Origin: Paragyromitra xinjiangensis
Lineage: Eukaryota; Ascomycota; Pezizomycetes; Pezizales; Discinaceae
NCBI GenBank assembly: GCA_038503065.1
Contig: JBCAMK010000001.1
Span: 2,046,001 to 2,110,000, forward strand
Reading direction: 5' to 3'
DNA: 64,000 nucleotides
How positions within the stretch are numbered: the stretch's first letter is position 1; each line of letters begins with the position of its first letter. The notes under the pieces were generated by a model. It saw only the letters and a list, made by a program, of their open reading frames with translations. It was not told the DNA's origin and searched no databases. The translations under genes were made by a program, and so were the position numbers. Below are positions 7,383-19,326 of this stretch, one piece after another.

Positions 7383-10300
7383 GTCGACTACCTGTTCAGG
7401 AAGTAGCAGACGTTAACCAAACATTCGAAAGCCTGAAAATCGAAGATAGAATTGTCTCTGTCCTGGAGACCGAAAAACCCAAAAACAATTTAAAGCGCAA
7501 AACGGCGGACTCCTCGGAAACCTCCAACAAAAAGAAGTGTGTCGAACCCACAGTGTTCGTCAGGCCGCGTGGCCAGGTTTTCCTAGTGTTGAATGGCCGG
7601 AAGGTAGTGGCCAATGTTTTGCTGGATTCTGGAAGTAATGTATTTCTCATGTCTCCTTTGTTGAAAAATGGTCGGTCCCACAGGTGAAAAGAGACGTCCC
7701 GGTTGCAGTGAAGAACTTCGCAGGCGGAGTTGTGGCAGGCGCGGGACAAGCCTTTACTAATAGTATTACCATGATTATGGGCAATAATCATACAAGCACG
7801 ATAGCGTGTGAGATTGGACCTGTCGAGGCTGGGTTAGACATAATAGTGCCAGGGGGTTGGTGGTTGACGGATCATCGGTTGAGCAACCCTTACGACCACG
7901 CAAACTGGAAGTTTGAATCTCCTGGTTGCTGTGACCAGTGCTCGGTGACGACGGCTCCTCTTAATGAGTTCGATCATATCGAGTATGATGAATGGCTTGG
8001 GCTGGATGAAAATGCAAAGATAATCGGAATGGTAACCGCGGTCGAAGAAGAATTAGAGTTACTCAAGCAGCTCCCGGCTCCCTACCACCGATTTGTGGAT
8101 CTTTTTGGTACCCCTCTCCAGCGAAGCCTACCTGAGCACAGGCCATTTGATCATGCGATCGACCTCGAACCCGGGACAACCGCCCCGTGGGGTCCAATAT
8201 ATAAGCTTTCGGAGAAGGAACTCGAGGTTCTCCGTAAGTACTTGGACAAAATGGTGGCCGAGGGGAAAATCAGACCCAGCAAGTCACCTGCAGGATCTCC
8301 CATATTGTTCGCGCCGAAACCAAACGGAGGCCTACGACATGCGTAGACTACCGTGGCTTGAATAAGGTAACAGTGAAGAACCGGTACCCCCTGCCGCTAA
8401 TGTCCGAGCTTCGTGATAGGGTGAACGGGGCGAAAGTCTTCACCAAACTGGACCTCAAGGACGGTTTTCACCTGATCAGGATTAAAGAAGGAGACGAGTG
8501 GAAAACTGCATTCCGCACTCGTTATGGCCACTTTGAGTACACCGTTATGCCTTTCGGGTTGGCTAACGCGCCAGCTTCCTTCCAAGATATGATGCAACAG
8601 GTTCTCCGTGAATTCTTGGACCAGGGTGTCATTGTTTACATCGATGATATCCTCATTTACTCTAGCTCCCAGGAGGAACATGAGGTCCTGGTAACCAAAG
8701 TCTTGCAGCGGTTGCAAGACGAGGGACTAGCTGTAGCCATAAACAAGAGTATCTTTCATACCAAGGAAGTTGAATTCTTGGGCTACATTATTTCAGACAA
8801 AGGTGTGGCCATGTCGTTGGCAAAGGTTGAATCAATCCTATCGTGGGAAACCCCGAAGAGCGTTCGCGACGTACAAGTTTTTATCGGTTTTGCCAATTTC
8901 TACCGACGTTTCATCGAAAACTTCTCGCAAGTCGCCAGTCCCCTGACCTCGCTCACCAAAGGCGACCCCAAACAATTCCACTGGGGAGATAAACAAGCGA
9001 TCGCCTTCGAATACCTTAAAGTAGCCTTCACGACCGCCCCCATCCTTTGCCATTTCGCGCCGGAACGCCAGACTGTCGTTGAAACCGACGCCTCAGATTA
9101 TGCCTTGGGCTGCGTCCTCTCCCAAATTATCGATAAAAAGCTACACCCTGTGGCTTTCCACTCCCGAAAATTCAATAAAGCCGAATTGAATTATGAAGTA
9201 CACGACAAGGAGTTACTAGCAATAGTAACCGCCTTTAAGGAATGGCGACATTACCTCGAGGGAAGTAAACTTCAGGCCATTGTCTACACTGACCACAAGA
9301 ATCTCGAGTACTTTATGAAGGAAACCCGAATTCTCAATCGTCGACAGGCCAGATGGGCGGAATATTTGTCGTCATTCGACTTTAAAATAATTTATCGACC
9401 AGGAACGTCAGGAGGAAAGCCCGATGCACTGTCTAGGCGTCCGGAGTATCGCCCTAAGGAGGGGGATACAACACAGCCTGTTGAAGCTATGTTCCGCACC
9501 GGCCAGCTCGATATGACTGGCCGCCCGAGTAAGTCAATTGTCGTATCCTTAATTCATAGAGACGATGATGACCCAGGTGTAAATTATGAAAACGGTAAAC
9601 GAACAAGCTATTCGGAGCTGGCCTCCAATGGCAACCACCACCACTATAATTCTAATCCTAATACACCTCGTGAGGAGCTACTCATTTCTACAGCCTCCCT
9701 CACCGCGCTTCAGGTTCTAAAATTCGACACGGATTTCCTGGAGCAAGTTAGTTCGCAAGTAGAGTTGGATGAAGGATACAAGGAAGTCCTTCAATCGGTA
9801 ACGCAAGGCAGCACAGACAAGAAATTCCAACATTACACAGTGAAGGATGGACTCCTCTTTTGGAAAAACAGGTTGACGGTACCAGACAATGAAGAATTAA
9901 AAACATTGATCCTAGAGAACGAACACGACTCAAAAGTCGCTGGGCACTTCGGCATAGACAAAACAATTGAGCTAGTCCAGAGAAACTTTTACTGGCCCCG
10001 AATGACCGCCTGGATAACGGATTATGTCCGTTCATGCGACCCGTGTCAACATAACAAATCAGTTCGTCACAAGAAGTATGGTCTCCTGCAGCCGCTGGAG
10101 ACCCCGTACGCCCCATGGGTGTCGATATCAACCGATTTCATTGTCCAGTTACCTGAGTCCCGAGGATATACCCAGATCTGTGTAGTGGTCGACCGGTTCA
10201 CCAAGATGGCGCATTTCATCCCATTAGAAGAAAGAGCAACGGCAAGTGACGTGGCGAAGGCGTTTGTGGATAAAGTATGGAAGCTGCATGGACTGCCAAA

Positions 10301-11231
10301 GGAGATAGTTTCTGATCGAGACGCAAAATTTACTGGCGAATTCTGGACCTCACTATGCAAACTTTTAGAGATCAAGTCCAGCAAATCATCGGCCTTCCAC
10401 CCCCAGACTGATGGACAAACCGAACGAGTCAACCAAGTACTCGAAGCCTACCTAAGAAATTTTGTTAATTACGATCAGGACGACTGGTATGACCTTTTAC
10501 CTTTGGCGGAGTTCGCGTACAACAATGCAGAAGCCTCTGCAACCGGCATCAGTCCTTTCTTCGCAAACCACGGATTCCACCCACGAACCACCTTCACAGT
10601 AGACAGGGAAGTCAAGAACCCTGCATCCAAACTTTACGCCCACTGGCTTCAAACAGTTAACGATTTCGCAACTTCCTCCCTCAAAGCAACTCGAGCAACC
10701 ATGAACAAATACTTCGATAAAAAGCGACAAGAAGAACCTTCATTCAAGGTCGGCGATCTAGTAATGCTGGACGCACGTAACATCAAAACCAAGCGCCCAA
10801 CTCGGAAACTAGCACCAAAATCCTATGGCCCCTTCCCCATTACCCGTGTCGGAACCAGAGCATGCACCCTCGATCTTGGGGGACGGTGGAAAATATTTCC
10901 CACCTTTCATGTCTCCCTATTAGAACCTTACCGACACAGCATACGGGCCGGACGAAATCAAGACAGACCGCCGCCAGACGACATCGAAGGACAACTCGAG
11001 TATGAGGTGGAATATATAGTCAGAAGCGAAAAACGACCTACTGGAAGTGGCCGCCGCCGTGGCTTTAGGATGTTCTACCTTGTCAAATGGGTGGGATATT
11101 CGGATGATGAAAACTCTTGGGAACCAGGAGACGAATTGGGGAATGCCGCAGAAGCCGTTGCCGATTTTCATAGACTCTACCCCCAACAGCCTGCCCATGT
11201 TGTTTGCAAATTTATTTTCTTTGCGTTTTAG
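7331..11231 (+). pseudogene. Pol of element B: protease, RT, RNase H, integrase, chromodomain (frame-disrupted)
   Basis: Domains in order: retropepsin (LLDSGSN, about 7610), RT (fingers from about 8150, YIDDILIYS near 8640), RNase H (VETDASDYALG near 9080), integrase HHCC zinc domain (about 9940-10050), DDE core (D in STDFIV near 10130, D in SDRDAKF near 10315, E in QTERVNQ near 10430), and a chromodomain (about 11010-11190, FYLVKWVGY...SWEP). The frame moves from mod-2 to mod-1 near 7660 (A-run) and to mod-0 near 8339. Each is explained by one missing base. A single-base undercall in the assembly is as likely as true decay. Confidence 0.92.
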
Positions 11232-11390
11232 ATGTTGTATTTTTCTACTGAACGTCCTTAGATGCGGGGAAACTTTTACCACTGTGGCCAAGCAAACGCA
11301 GTGGATTTTATGTACCCAAGACGCTAAGGGACTCGCTGTATCACAGATTCATTTTGTATTTTTTCACACTGTTATTCGGGACGACTAACC

Positions 11391-11404
11391 TAGGAGGGGG
11401 ATAC
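11391..11404 (+). promoter_or_regulatory. Polypurine tract of element B
   Basis: TAGGAGGGGGATAC lies directly before the TG of the 3' LTR. Its purine run is the usual primer for plus-strand synthesis in LTR elements. Confidence 0.75.
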
Positions 11405-12434
11405 TGTTATACCTATGGCTATAGGCGTGCAGTGGTCTCCCTGTTACCCTACCTACGTAGGAAGTTACCCTACCTTCCATTTGGTCACCTTCCCGTCTTC
11501 GTTGGACCCCTCTGTGGCTGCCTGTTGCGATATTGGCCTTCCCAGCCTATTCCCAGGCAGTTACCCTGCCTTCCCCGGTTACCCGGCCGTTACCCTGCCT
11601 TCAGCAGCGAGTAGATCGAGAAGGGGGGACACCCGCAAAATATCCGCGTCCCGGAGACTAAAAGTAACCCTTTGGTCGTCAACGGCGCCCTTCCCGCGGA
11701 ACGTGACCCGGAGGGTATGTATGAGAGGTCTTCATAGGGCAACTTGGGGCGCCGAGTCACGTGGGCTATTCGGATTAGTCATCAGAGGTCTCCTGCCCGC
11801 GCTACGGGGCTCCAAACACCAGCTGTCGCAACAAAACAATATCGTGTAACCACCTACTCGATCGGGCGAACGCAACCGTCGCAACCGTATCATCGCCACG
11901 GCGATCCGAAGATTACTGAACGAGGGGTAAGCGTCGGAAGTTGGAGATATCGGCTTGTAGATAGGATGTCGGATAAATGGATAAGCGAGTTAGTTCAATT
12001 TGTAATAGTAGATAGTTTAGTCCGTCGACCCAAGCTACAAAGAACACACAGTAGTAAAGAGGACGGGATATAAATACTCTTGCATTGGACGTCAATTCTG
12101 AGTCGATCATCATCGAGGAAGAACGAGCCTTATCAATATTATTTTGTTACCAACATACTTTGTTCCGTGATAAATTCTCCATCGTATCAAGTTGTTTAGC
12201 ATAGCTTCGCGCTTCAACACTTGTGTCCTTCCTATTGAGAAAGTTCTTTCAACGGAACAGCCCCGACCCTTATCTCGCTTAAACTATCGTTGCCTTTGTG
12301 CGGTTCATAAGAAGTTGTCAGGACGTGCGCTCGGGTATTGTGCTACGGATAGTAGCCGGTCGAGTTACAGAGTCTAGAGAGCTATCTAAAGCTTCGCTTA
12401 GAATTCAGTAGTGGTGCGAAGTACCGGTCTTACA
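11405..12434 (+). repeat. 3' LTR of element B
   Basis: 1030 bp, nearly identical to 4079-5101, including the five U3 motif copies (11443-11601) and the TATAAAT box. It ends CTTACA and is followed by the TSD TGCAC. Confidence 0.95.
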
Positions 12435-12439
12435 TGCAC
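12435..12439. repeat. Target site duplication of element B, right copy
   Basis: TGCAC, matching 4074-4078. Element C sequence continues from here. Confidence 0.9.
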
Positions 12440-15400
12440 CCCCTGTCATTGCTCATGGCATCCAACTTCCAGAAAAACTCAGGGTTCATTTCATTGGAGC
12501 TGCCGCTTTTAGCCGGCTAGCTAAGAAACGGACTTCCCAAATTTATGCCATTTCTTTGGACGAAATCAACAAGATCCTCGATAAGAAAAATACCAAGGAG
12601 GAATGGAAAAAACGAATCCCCCTGGAATATCACGAGTTCTTGGACATGTTTGATGAAACCAAAGCCAATGGACTCCCCCCACGCCGCCCCTACGATCACA
12701 AGATACCACTTCTCGATGGAAAGGAACCCCCCTTCGGACCATTATATGGTATGTCCCGAGAGGAACTTCGAGTATTAAAAGAATATATAGAAGACAACCT
12801 CGGAAAAGGGTTCATCCAAGCCAGCTCATCACCAGCTGGGTCCCCGGTCCTCTTCGTGAAAAAGGCTGATGGATCTCTCCGTCTGTGTGTTGATTACCGC
12901 GGATTAAATAACATCACCATCAAAGACCGATATACTTCTCCCCTCATCTGAGAAACCCTAGACCGCTTGGCTAAGGCAAAATGGTACACCAAGCTGGATC
13001 TCCGCATGGGGTATAATCAAATACGGATGGCAGAGGGAGAAGAATGGAAAACAGCATTCCGCACCCGTTACGGCCTCTACGAATACAAGGTCATGCCCTT
13101 TGGACTCACCAACGCACCTGGCACCTTCCAATGTTTTGTTAATGATTGTCTTACCGAATACCTGGACATCTTTTGTACTGCCTATCTTGATGACATCTTG
13201 ATATACAGCGACAATTTGGAAGAACACAAGGAACATGTTCATAAGGTCCTCCAGGCCCTAAAACAACAAGGGATCCTCCTTAAACCTGAAAAATGCGAAT
13301 TCCATACCCAATCAACAAAGTACTTGGGATTAATTCTCTCACCAGATGGTATTAGCATGGATGAGGAGAAATTGAAAGCGGTACGCGAATGGGGAATTCC
13401 AAAATCAGTCAAAGACGTTCAAGCTTTCTTAGGGTTTGCGAATTTCTACCGAAGGTTCATATTCGGGTTTTCACGATTTTCGTCACCCCTCACAGCGTTA
13501 ACAAAAAAGGATACACCTTTTGAATGGTCTTCAAAAGCACAACAGGCATTCGATGACTTGAAACTTGCCTTCACCACCGCTCCAATCCTGATGCACTTTG
13601 ACCCCGATAAGAAAATCTTCGTGGAAACAGACGCCTCCGATTATGTGTCTGCCGGCGTTCTCTCTCAGTATGATGACAACGGAGTATTACACCCAGTGGC
13701 CTTCTTTTCCAAAAAACACTCTCCAGCAGAGTGCAATTACGAAATCTACGATAAGGAATTGCTTGCCATCATTCGCACTTTTGAAGAATGGAGACCGGAA
13801 CTGGAAGGAGCGGCGCACCCCATTTCGGTTATTTCGGACCATAAAAACTTGGAGTATTTTATGACCACCAAACAATTGAACCGTCGACAAGCCAGATGGG
13901 CCGAGTACCTTTCACGTTTTAATTTTGTCATTACTTATCGCCCGGGAAAACAAGGAGGAAAACCGGACGCATTAACCAGGAGATCAGGAGATCTCCCTGA
14001 AGAAGGGGATGAAAGACTCGCACACCAGAGTCAAGTGGTATTAAAGAAAGAAAATTTGGATCCTAAGCTAAGTTTGTTGACGGGTTCTTTATCAAACGAA
14101 CCCGCTGAATTGGACGCCACCTTACTTTCATTATTTAGAGAAGGATATAAAGCTGACCCATTCCCGGAAAAGATCCTCACAGCATTGGAAAAGGGAGATA
14201 GACAATCGAAAGAAATTTCCCTGGCAGAATGCACCAACAGCAATGGGCTCCTCAAGTACCGTCAAGGCTTCTTCGTTCCCGATTTTGATTCACTTCGTCT
14301 CGAAATCCTGCAACAATACCACAATGCACCAGCAGCAGGACATCCAGGACGAGAAAAAACCTTCGAATTGGTATCTAGGGATTTCTATTGGCCAAAGATG
14401 AGGGAGTATATTGGCCGATACATTAGGAACTGCCATGTCTGTCAACGAGCAAAGCCAACAACGCAAGGCACGCAAGGAGTCCTACGCCCCCTACCTATTC
14501 CAAATAGACCCTGGGAGGAATTATCAATGGATTTTGTGACTGGGTTACCAGAATCGGAGGGCTTTGATGCAATAATGGTGATTGTTGACCGACTGTCGAA
14601 AATGAGGCATTTGATTCCTTGTAACACTACCGTGAACGCTAGACAGGTGGCCGACCTGTATCTTCAGAATGTTTGGAAAATCCACGGCCTACCATCTTAT
14701 ATAACCTCCGACCGTGGTACACAGTTCACTGCCAAGTTCTGGAAAGAGCTGTGCCAACGTCTACAGATTAACACCAGGATGTCGACCTCCTTCCACCCAG
14801 AAACAGATGGGCAAACCGAAAGACTTAACGCGGTAATGGAACAGTACCTCCGATGCTATGTGTCCTACCAACAAGAAGACTGGGCCAAGTGGTTACCGAT
14901 CGTGGAGTTCGCCGCAAATAATCAAGAATCGGCAAGTACGAGGATTACACCTTTCTTTGCTAATTATGGCTACCACCCCCGCTTCAACACCTTGATAAGG
15001 CCAACCTCCCGTGACCCACAAGCCCTCGATACCAAAGACTTCGCCCAACGCATGGAAGAACTTCAGGACTTCCTCCGAACACAGATTCGGACAGCTCAAG
15101 ATGTTTATGAAACTAGCACCAACAGGCACCGAATCCCGGCCCCTGCTTATCATGTTGGGGATCAGGTCTTTGTGTCTACCAAGAATATACGCACTTCACG
15201 GATTTCAAGGAAATTGGATTGGAAATGGATGGGCCCGTACCCTGTCAAACGAATCGTGTCACCCTATGCCTATGAGATTGACCTCCCTGCATCAGTCAAA
15301 TACCACCCCGTCTTTCATGTTTCCCTTATGAAGCCAACCGCTATGGACCCTCTACCAGGACAGATTCTTCCTCCACCCCCCCCCGATCCAAGTCAACGAC

Positions 15401-15652
15401 CATGAGGAGTTTTATATCGACGAGGTTCTCGATTCCCGGTTACAGCACAGAAAACTGGAGTACTTGGTGAAATAGACTGGTTACGCCCTACCTACGTGGG
15501 AGTCAGCGAAAGACCATCAAGAGACACAGGCGGTAGAGGTGTTCCATCAACGATACCCTGGTAAACCTAATGATGTGTTGCCTCGGGTTCGCAGGAGCTC
15601 ACGCTTGAGAGGAGGGGCTACTTTCACGGATGAAATAAGGTCGGGGGATTAG
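12440..15652 (+). pseudogene. RT, RNase H, integrase and chromodomain of element C
   Basis: Resumes the pol frame broken at 4078. RT spans about 12700-13260 with YLDDILIYS near 13190; RNase H carries VETDASDYVS near 13625; the integrase zinc domain lies at about 14330-14450 (GHPGREKT...CHVCQ); the DDE core lies at about 14520-14870. A TGA at 12949-12951 stops RT. A frame change in the C-run near 15375-15385 separates the chromodomain (YIDEVLDSRL...KLEYLVK...TGY), where TAG replaces the conserved Trp codon. A TGG to TAG change fits C-to-T on the other strand in a CpA context, as in repeat-induced point mutation. Confidence 0.92.
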
Positions 15653-15654
15653 GA

Positions 15655-16061
15655 TGGGCATGTGATTGGAGTTTGGTTGCAATCAAGGCAGTGCATGGTT
15701 TCGTTTTCTTTCTTTAGGTTTCGGTGGTACCCGATAAAAGGGATGTGGTATGACTTAGTCATAGAATGGAAAATGGGGTATATAAGCGATGGGTTTTTGT
15801 TGTTTTGTTCTTTCTTTTCTTCCTTTCGTTAAGCAACGTTTCTTACTTTACTTCTACCATACTGTTAAAGAAATATCATCTCTGTTTCTACCTCAGAAAC
15901 ATCGCCGTCGCTGTCGCTGTCACCCCCCAGAATCACCTCGATTCTTACCCTACGTGAGGCCTGTGGAAAACATCGTATTATCATTGTAGCGAAGTCTCTT
16001 TTAAGTAGCACTGCTCACCTTTGGGGATACCAAAGGGCTTGACGAAACTTCGCCCTTGAGA
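15655..16061 (+). repeat. 3' LTR of element C
   Basis: Aligns with the LTR of element A over the R/U5 part and ends near CTTGAGA. It contains TATATAAGCG and the AAGCAACGT segment that in A is complementary to the leader. The left boundary (TGGGCATG after a purine run GGTCGGGGGATTAGGA) is a best guess because C's 5' LTR is not in the window. Confidence 0.7.
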
Positions 16062-16131
16062 GGAATTAATCCAGCATTTCTTAGAATACTGTAAAAATGC
16101 TGTACCAATCGCATCCCCCTTTTTGGCACTG

Positions 16132-16158
16132 TATAGATAGATAGATAGATAGATAGAT
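16132..16158. repeat. (ATAG)n microsatellite
   Basis: About six perfect tetranucleotide units about 70 bp downstream of the element C LTR. Confidence 0.9.
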
Positions 16159-16450
16159 TCAAACCATAATCAGAGTATTGCACAACATTTCGATTTTGGT
16201 AGTATAGTGGACTGACTCTAGAACCTACACCGGGATCCCACCAAAACGCGAATTAAACCCAAGATTCGTGACAACCGAATAATACTAAACAAAAACCATA
16301 GAGATGTGCGCCCAAACAAGCGCTATCGGGCTATGGTTTTTTTCCCTGAATACTCTTGCTGGCTAGCTATAGGCCTGAATCTAGAAAGTAGGTGGCATTT
16401 TTTTGGTGAGGGTGAACGGTTGCCACCTTGCCTTATGTCATCCCGGTGTA

Positions 16451-16676
16451 CTTCGGGGGTGGGGAAAAGTCTGTCACCAGGTGGCTGTGCTGGCAGTACG
16501 AAACTTGACCGCCAACTCAACTCAAGACTTAAAAATTTACAGCAACCTTACAGAAAGCAAGAGATAGAGAAAATTTAAGGTTACTTAACAAAGAAGAGCC
16601 CCAGAGTGTTGAGGATGAAGGCAAGAACCGCCGCTAGCACCGCCACCTAGTGACAGACTTTCCCCTACACCCGTAG
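16451..16676 (+). mobile_element. 226-bp MITE, Tc1/mariner-like ends
   Basis: Imperfect terminal inverted repeats of about 37 bp (CTTCGGGGGTGGGG... and its counterpart ending CCCGTAG) flanked by TA on both sides. No coding capacity. The whole unit is homologous to the right part of 20389-21463 in inverted orientation, so it is one member of a family. Confidence 0.75.
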
Positions 16677-16688
16677 TACAGTGAAAAC

Positions 16689-16837
16689 CAGTCATATGGC
16701 GGATCCGGTGTGTGGCGGACAGGGGTATTTTTTTTGGTTGAGGGACACAATATTTGCTGGTGGTGCGGCTTGGGAATATTGTGTCCCTGTGCTAAAAGCA
16801 TCCCTGTCCGCCACACACCGGATCCGCCATATGACTG
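16689..16837. mobile_element. 149-bp near-palindromic foldback element
   Basis: The outer 36 bp on each side (CAGTCATATGGCGG... / ...CCGCCATATGACTG) are exact reverse complements. Further inside, GGGACACAATATT pairs with AATATTGTGTCCC. The RNA or single strand would fold into a long hairpin with about a 20-nt loop. No TA flank on the left, so the family is unclear. Confidence 0.75.
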
Positions 16838-17459
16838 TAAGGTCTAGAGTCCGTCCACCATATTCTGTTAACTGTGTATGCGCTGCAAGGCCAATTGTGG
16901 GAGGCGTACATAACCCTCAGTAACTTTTATCTATTCGTAATACAAGCTATAAACTATTTGATGTCACTGTATTTGCGAGATCTCGGTACTTTATGCTTTC
17001 TAACCATCATTTGTACGACATGCTATATATCTGCTTGGGTTTTGTGCCCTACCTAGCTACATGTACCCTACCTACATGTAATTATATATAAGATCTCAGA
17101 TATTTGGTCTCTAGAGCCTAGCTAGAATGAGTGGCCGACCCGACAGTAAGGTTTAACCCCCTCAGTTACAGGATTAGTACTTTGACCCCCTATGCTAAAG
17201 GCAGGATCCAAGACACAAGATATATGGCATTTATATGTACATGATAGAGATAATGTTTGATGACTGCTGCGATATATGGAAACACGAAAACTATCCATCG
17301 TGTTGGTAAATATCTAGCTGCGACCGACAAGGAACAGGGGGAACTCCAGCAGGGGTAGGATCTGCAAGCTCGGAAGCAACCGCAATGGGGTTTTGCAAAG
17401 GGTCCAAGGTTCCACTACCTAGTAATATACTGCATAAGATTTCTCGGAGTGTGCCTTTA

Positions 17460-17613
17460 TCCCTTACGCTAGTACTCCAATGCTGCCAACATTAATCCGA
17501 GAAACTAAACCGTATTAGGAAGAGAAAAAGCTAGTCTCACGCGCAAGCCACACATCTCAGACCCTCCGAGACACTGTTTGGAAGGAAGTTGGCAGCATTA
17601 CCAGTGCAAGGGA
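17460..17613 (+). mobile_element. 154-bp MITE, copy 1
   Basis: Flanked by TA, ends TCCCTTACGCT... and ...GCAAGGGA, with ATGCTGCCAAC and GTTGGCAGCAT as the inner part of the inverted repeat. The same unit occurs in opposite orientation at 19173-19326 with equal length. Confidence 0.8.
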
Positions 17614-19172
17614 TAGAACCGAGCTAGTTCCCTTAATCCTAAAAAATCATACCATATTCGTCGATTACACGAACTACATGCATACATGTGTCCACGAGGA
17701 TGTAGCTCACTTCGAATTCACCGCATACCCAAATCCATAAAACCTGGAATAAGATCTTAGAAGTGTAATTAGCTCACAACGAGTGATCATCGGTGGATCA
17801 AACCTTTGATCTTAAGATCTTCTTGGGACAGAATTGTCGGATCGATCGCCAAGGAGGCCTAGGAGAAAGGTAAATGCAATCGCAATTCAGTAAACAAATG
17901 GCTAACCCCAAATCTTCCGGAAAGAAGGACGGCAATCGATCCACCTAACTGTACAGTATTCTCCCCCAAGTTCAGCCTCTAGCCCTACGGATAAGAAAGA
18001 ACCTTCAACGCAGATTACTTATTTGAATAGCGTGACTGCCTATAGCTAACTCTTAGCTCAAGGCACGCCCATCACCCTAAATCTTAAGTTATGTCTAGAC
18101 TACTCATGCTGCCGTTTTGAAGTCACGCTGCCTAGATAGGAAACTTCCTATTCCCCAACTAAAAATTTGCGAAGCTGTCTGAATCTAAGGGTTTTACATA
18201 CAAAATGCCAGAAAACAGTGGTGTCTTGTTCAGAATCAATATCCTAAAGGCGCTATGGAGGAAAGAGAGGCGTCAAAAGGGCGCCACGAGAGGTGCAAGA
18301 GACTGCCGAGACTGCCTCCAACCAATAGAAATGGCTTTCTCACCAGATCTTGCCAGCTTAGGCAACGCGACTTCAAACCGGCCGCATAAGTACGTATACC
18401 ATATTTGCCACAAACACACAGAATCATTAATCGCCCTCAGTGATAATCAATAACAGTTTATCAACAAAATAAGCTTAACTCATAACTCTCATTCTATGGG
18501 GCTGAAAAGTAAGTCACCAATACGGGGAGCCCATCAACCCCATACTTTCAAGCGTAATAAAGGAGGTGAGTGGTCACAAGCGAAGCTTGCCAGGCCCGCT
18601 ATGATACTTCCGGCTGGTCGGGCCTCTATCATTTCAGTCCATGCCCCACTCTTCTACATGGCCCATGGCCCGAGAGAGAGACCCATAAACCTAACACTAA
18701 TTACAATGGCTAATGTTTGCATTTCAATAATTCCGTGTTTGGCACAAATTCAGATCATGGGATCCCAAACACGAAAATAAAACGAAGGTGCATTAAAGTA
18801 GGAGATTTTGTTGGCTTTGGAATTGTGACCATATTAATCATTGGAAATTACTCATGCTTAAGGCTTTGAGGAATAACAGCCATAGCAATTGAAGGTATGC
18901 CGTCTTGCAACAAGAATTTTGAAAATCAACCATCTAAGTCGACGTACATATATATAGTTGGTAGCGTTTTCGTGCCATCCGCCGCAGAGCACTGTGCGGG
19001 GCGGGGGAAACACGACTACAGAGGGAATAAAAATCATATATCCGAAACAATTTCTAAGCCTTTCTCAGCGATGTTCCGCTAGGGAATACGGTCAGAGGCG
19101 GCTCCCCATGCACAAGACAAAGTCAGGTAGGCCTATATCCCGAGATACATGTACAGTGTAGCTGGGCAAGTA

Positions 19173-19326
19173 TCCCTTACACTAGTAATGCTGCCAACTT
19201 TCTTCCAAACAGTGTCTCGGAGGATCTGAGATGTGTGGCTTGCGCGCGAGACTAGCTTTTTCTCTTCCTAATACGGTTTAGTTTCTCGGATTAATGTTGG
19301 CAGCATTGGAGTACCAGCGTAAGGGA
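19173..19326 (-). mobile_element. 154-bp MITE, copy 2 (inverted relative to copy 1)
   Basis: TA-flanked, TCCCTTACACT... to ...GCGTAAGGGA. Internal sequence matches copy 1 at about nine bases in ten. The two copies bracket about 1.56 kb in which I see no gene. Confidence 0.8.

Larger units (their letters stand above)
4079..12434 (+). mobile_element. Element B: complete chromovirus inserted in element C
   Basis: 8.36-kb LTR retrotransposon with near-identical LTRs (1023 and 1030 bp, TGTTAT...CTTACA), a 5-bp target duplication, gag, protease, RT, RNase H, integrase and a C-terminal chromodomain, a purine tract before the 3' LTR, and a hairpin at the primer site. LTRs differ only in a few clustered places, so the insertion is recent. 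Gag and pol sequence are only distantly related to A and C, so it is a separate family. Pol has frame changes described separately. Confidence 0.95.
2703..16061 (+). mobile_element. Element C: old chromovirus, 5' end lost to A and split by B
   Basis: Pieces of one + strand element: gag fragment 2703-3568, protease 3569-4078, then after element B the RT-RNase H-integrase-chromodomain part 12440-15652 and a 3' LTR to about 16061. Continuity across B is shown by the target duplication and by alignment with element A, which has the unsplit sequence. It is inactive: a ~44-nt net deletion in gag, a TGA in RT (12949-12951), a frameshift in a C-run near 15375-15385, a TAG in the chromodomain (about 15471), plus the two insertions. 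It is the oldest layer of the nest. Confidence 0.9.

Noticed and set aside
11415..11849. 144-codon open frame inside each LTR of element B
   Set aside because: It is identical in both LTRs only because the LTRs are nearly identical. It overlaps U3 repeats and the promoter, has no domain and a composition driven by the GTTACCCT repeats.
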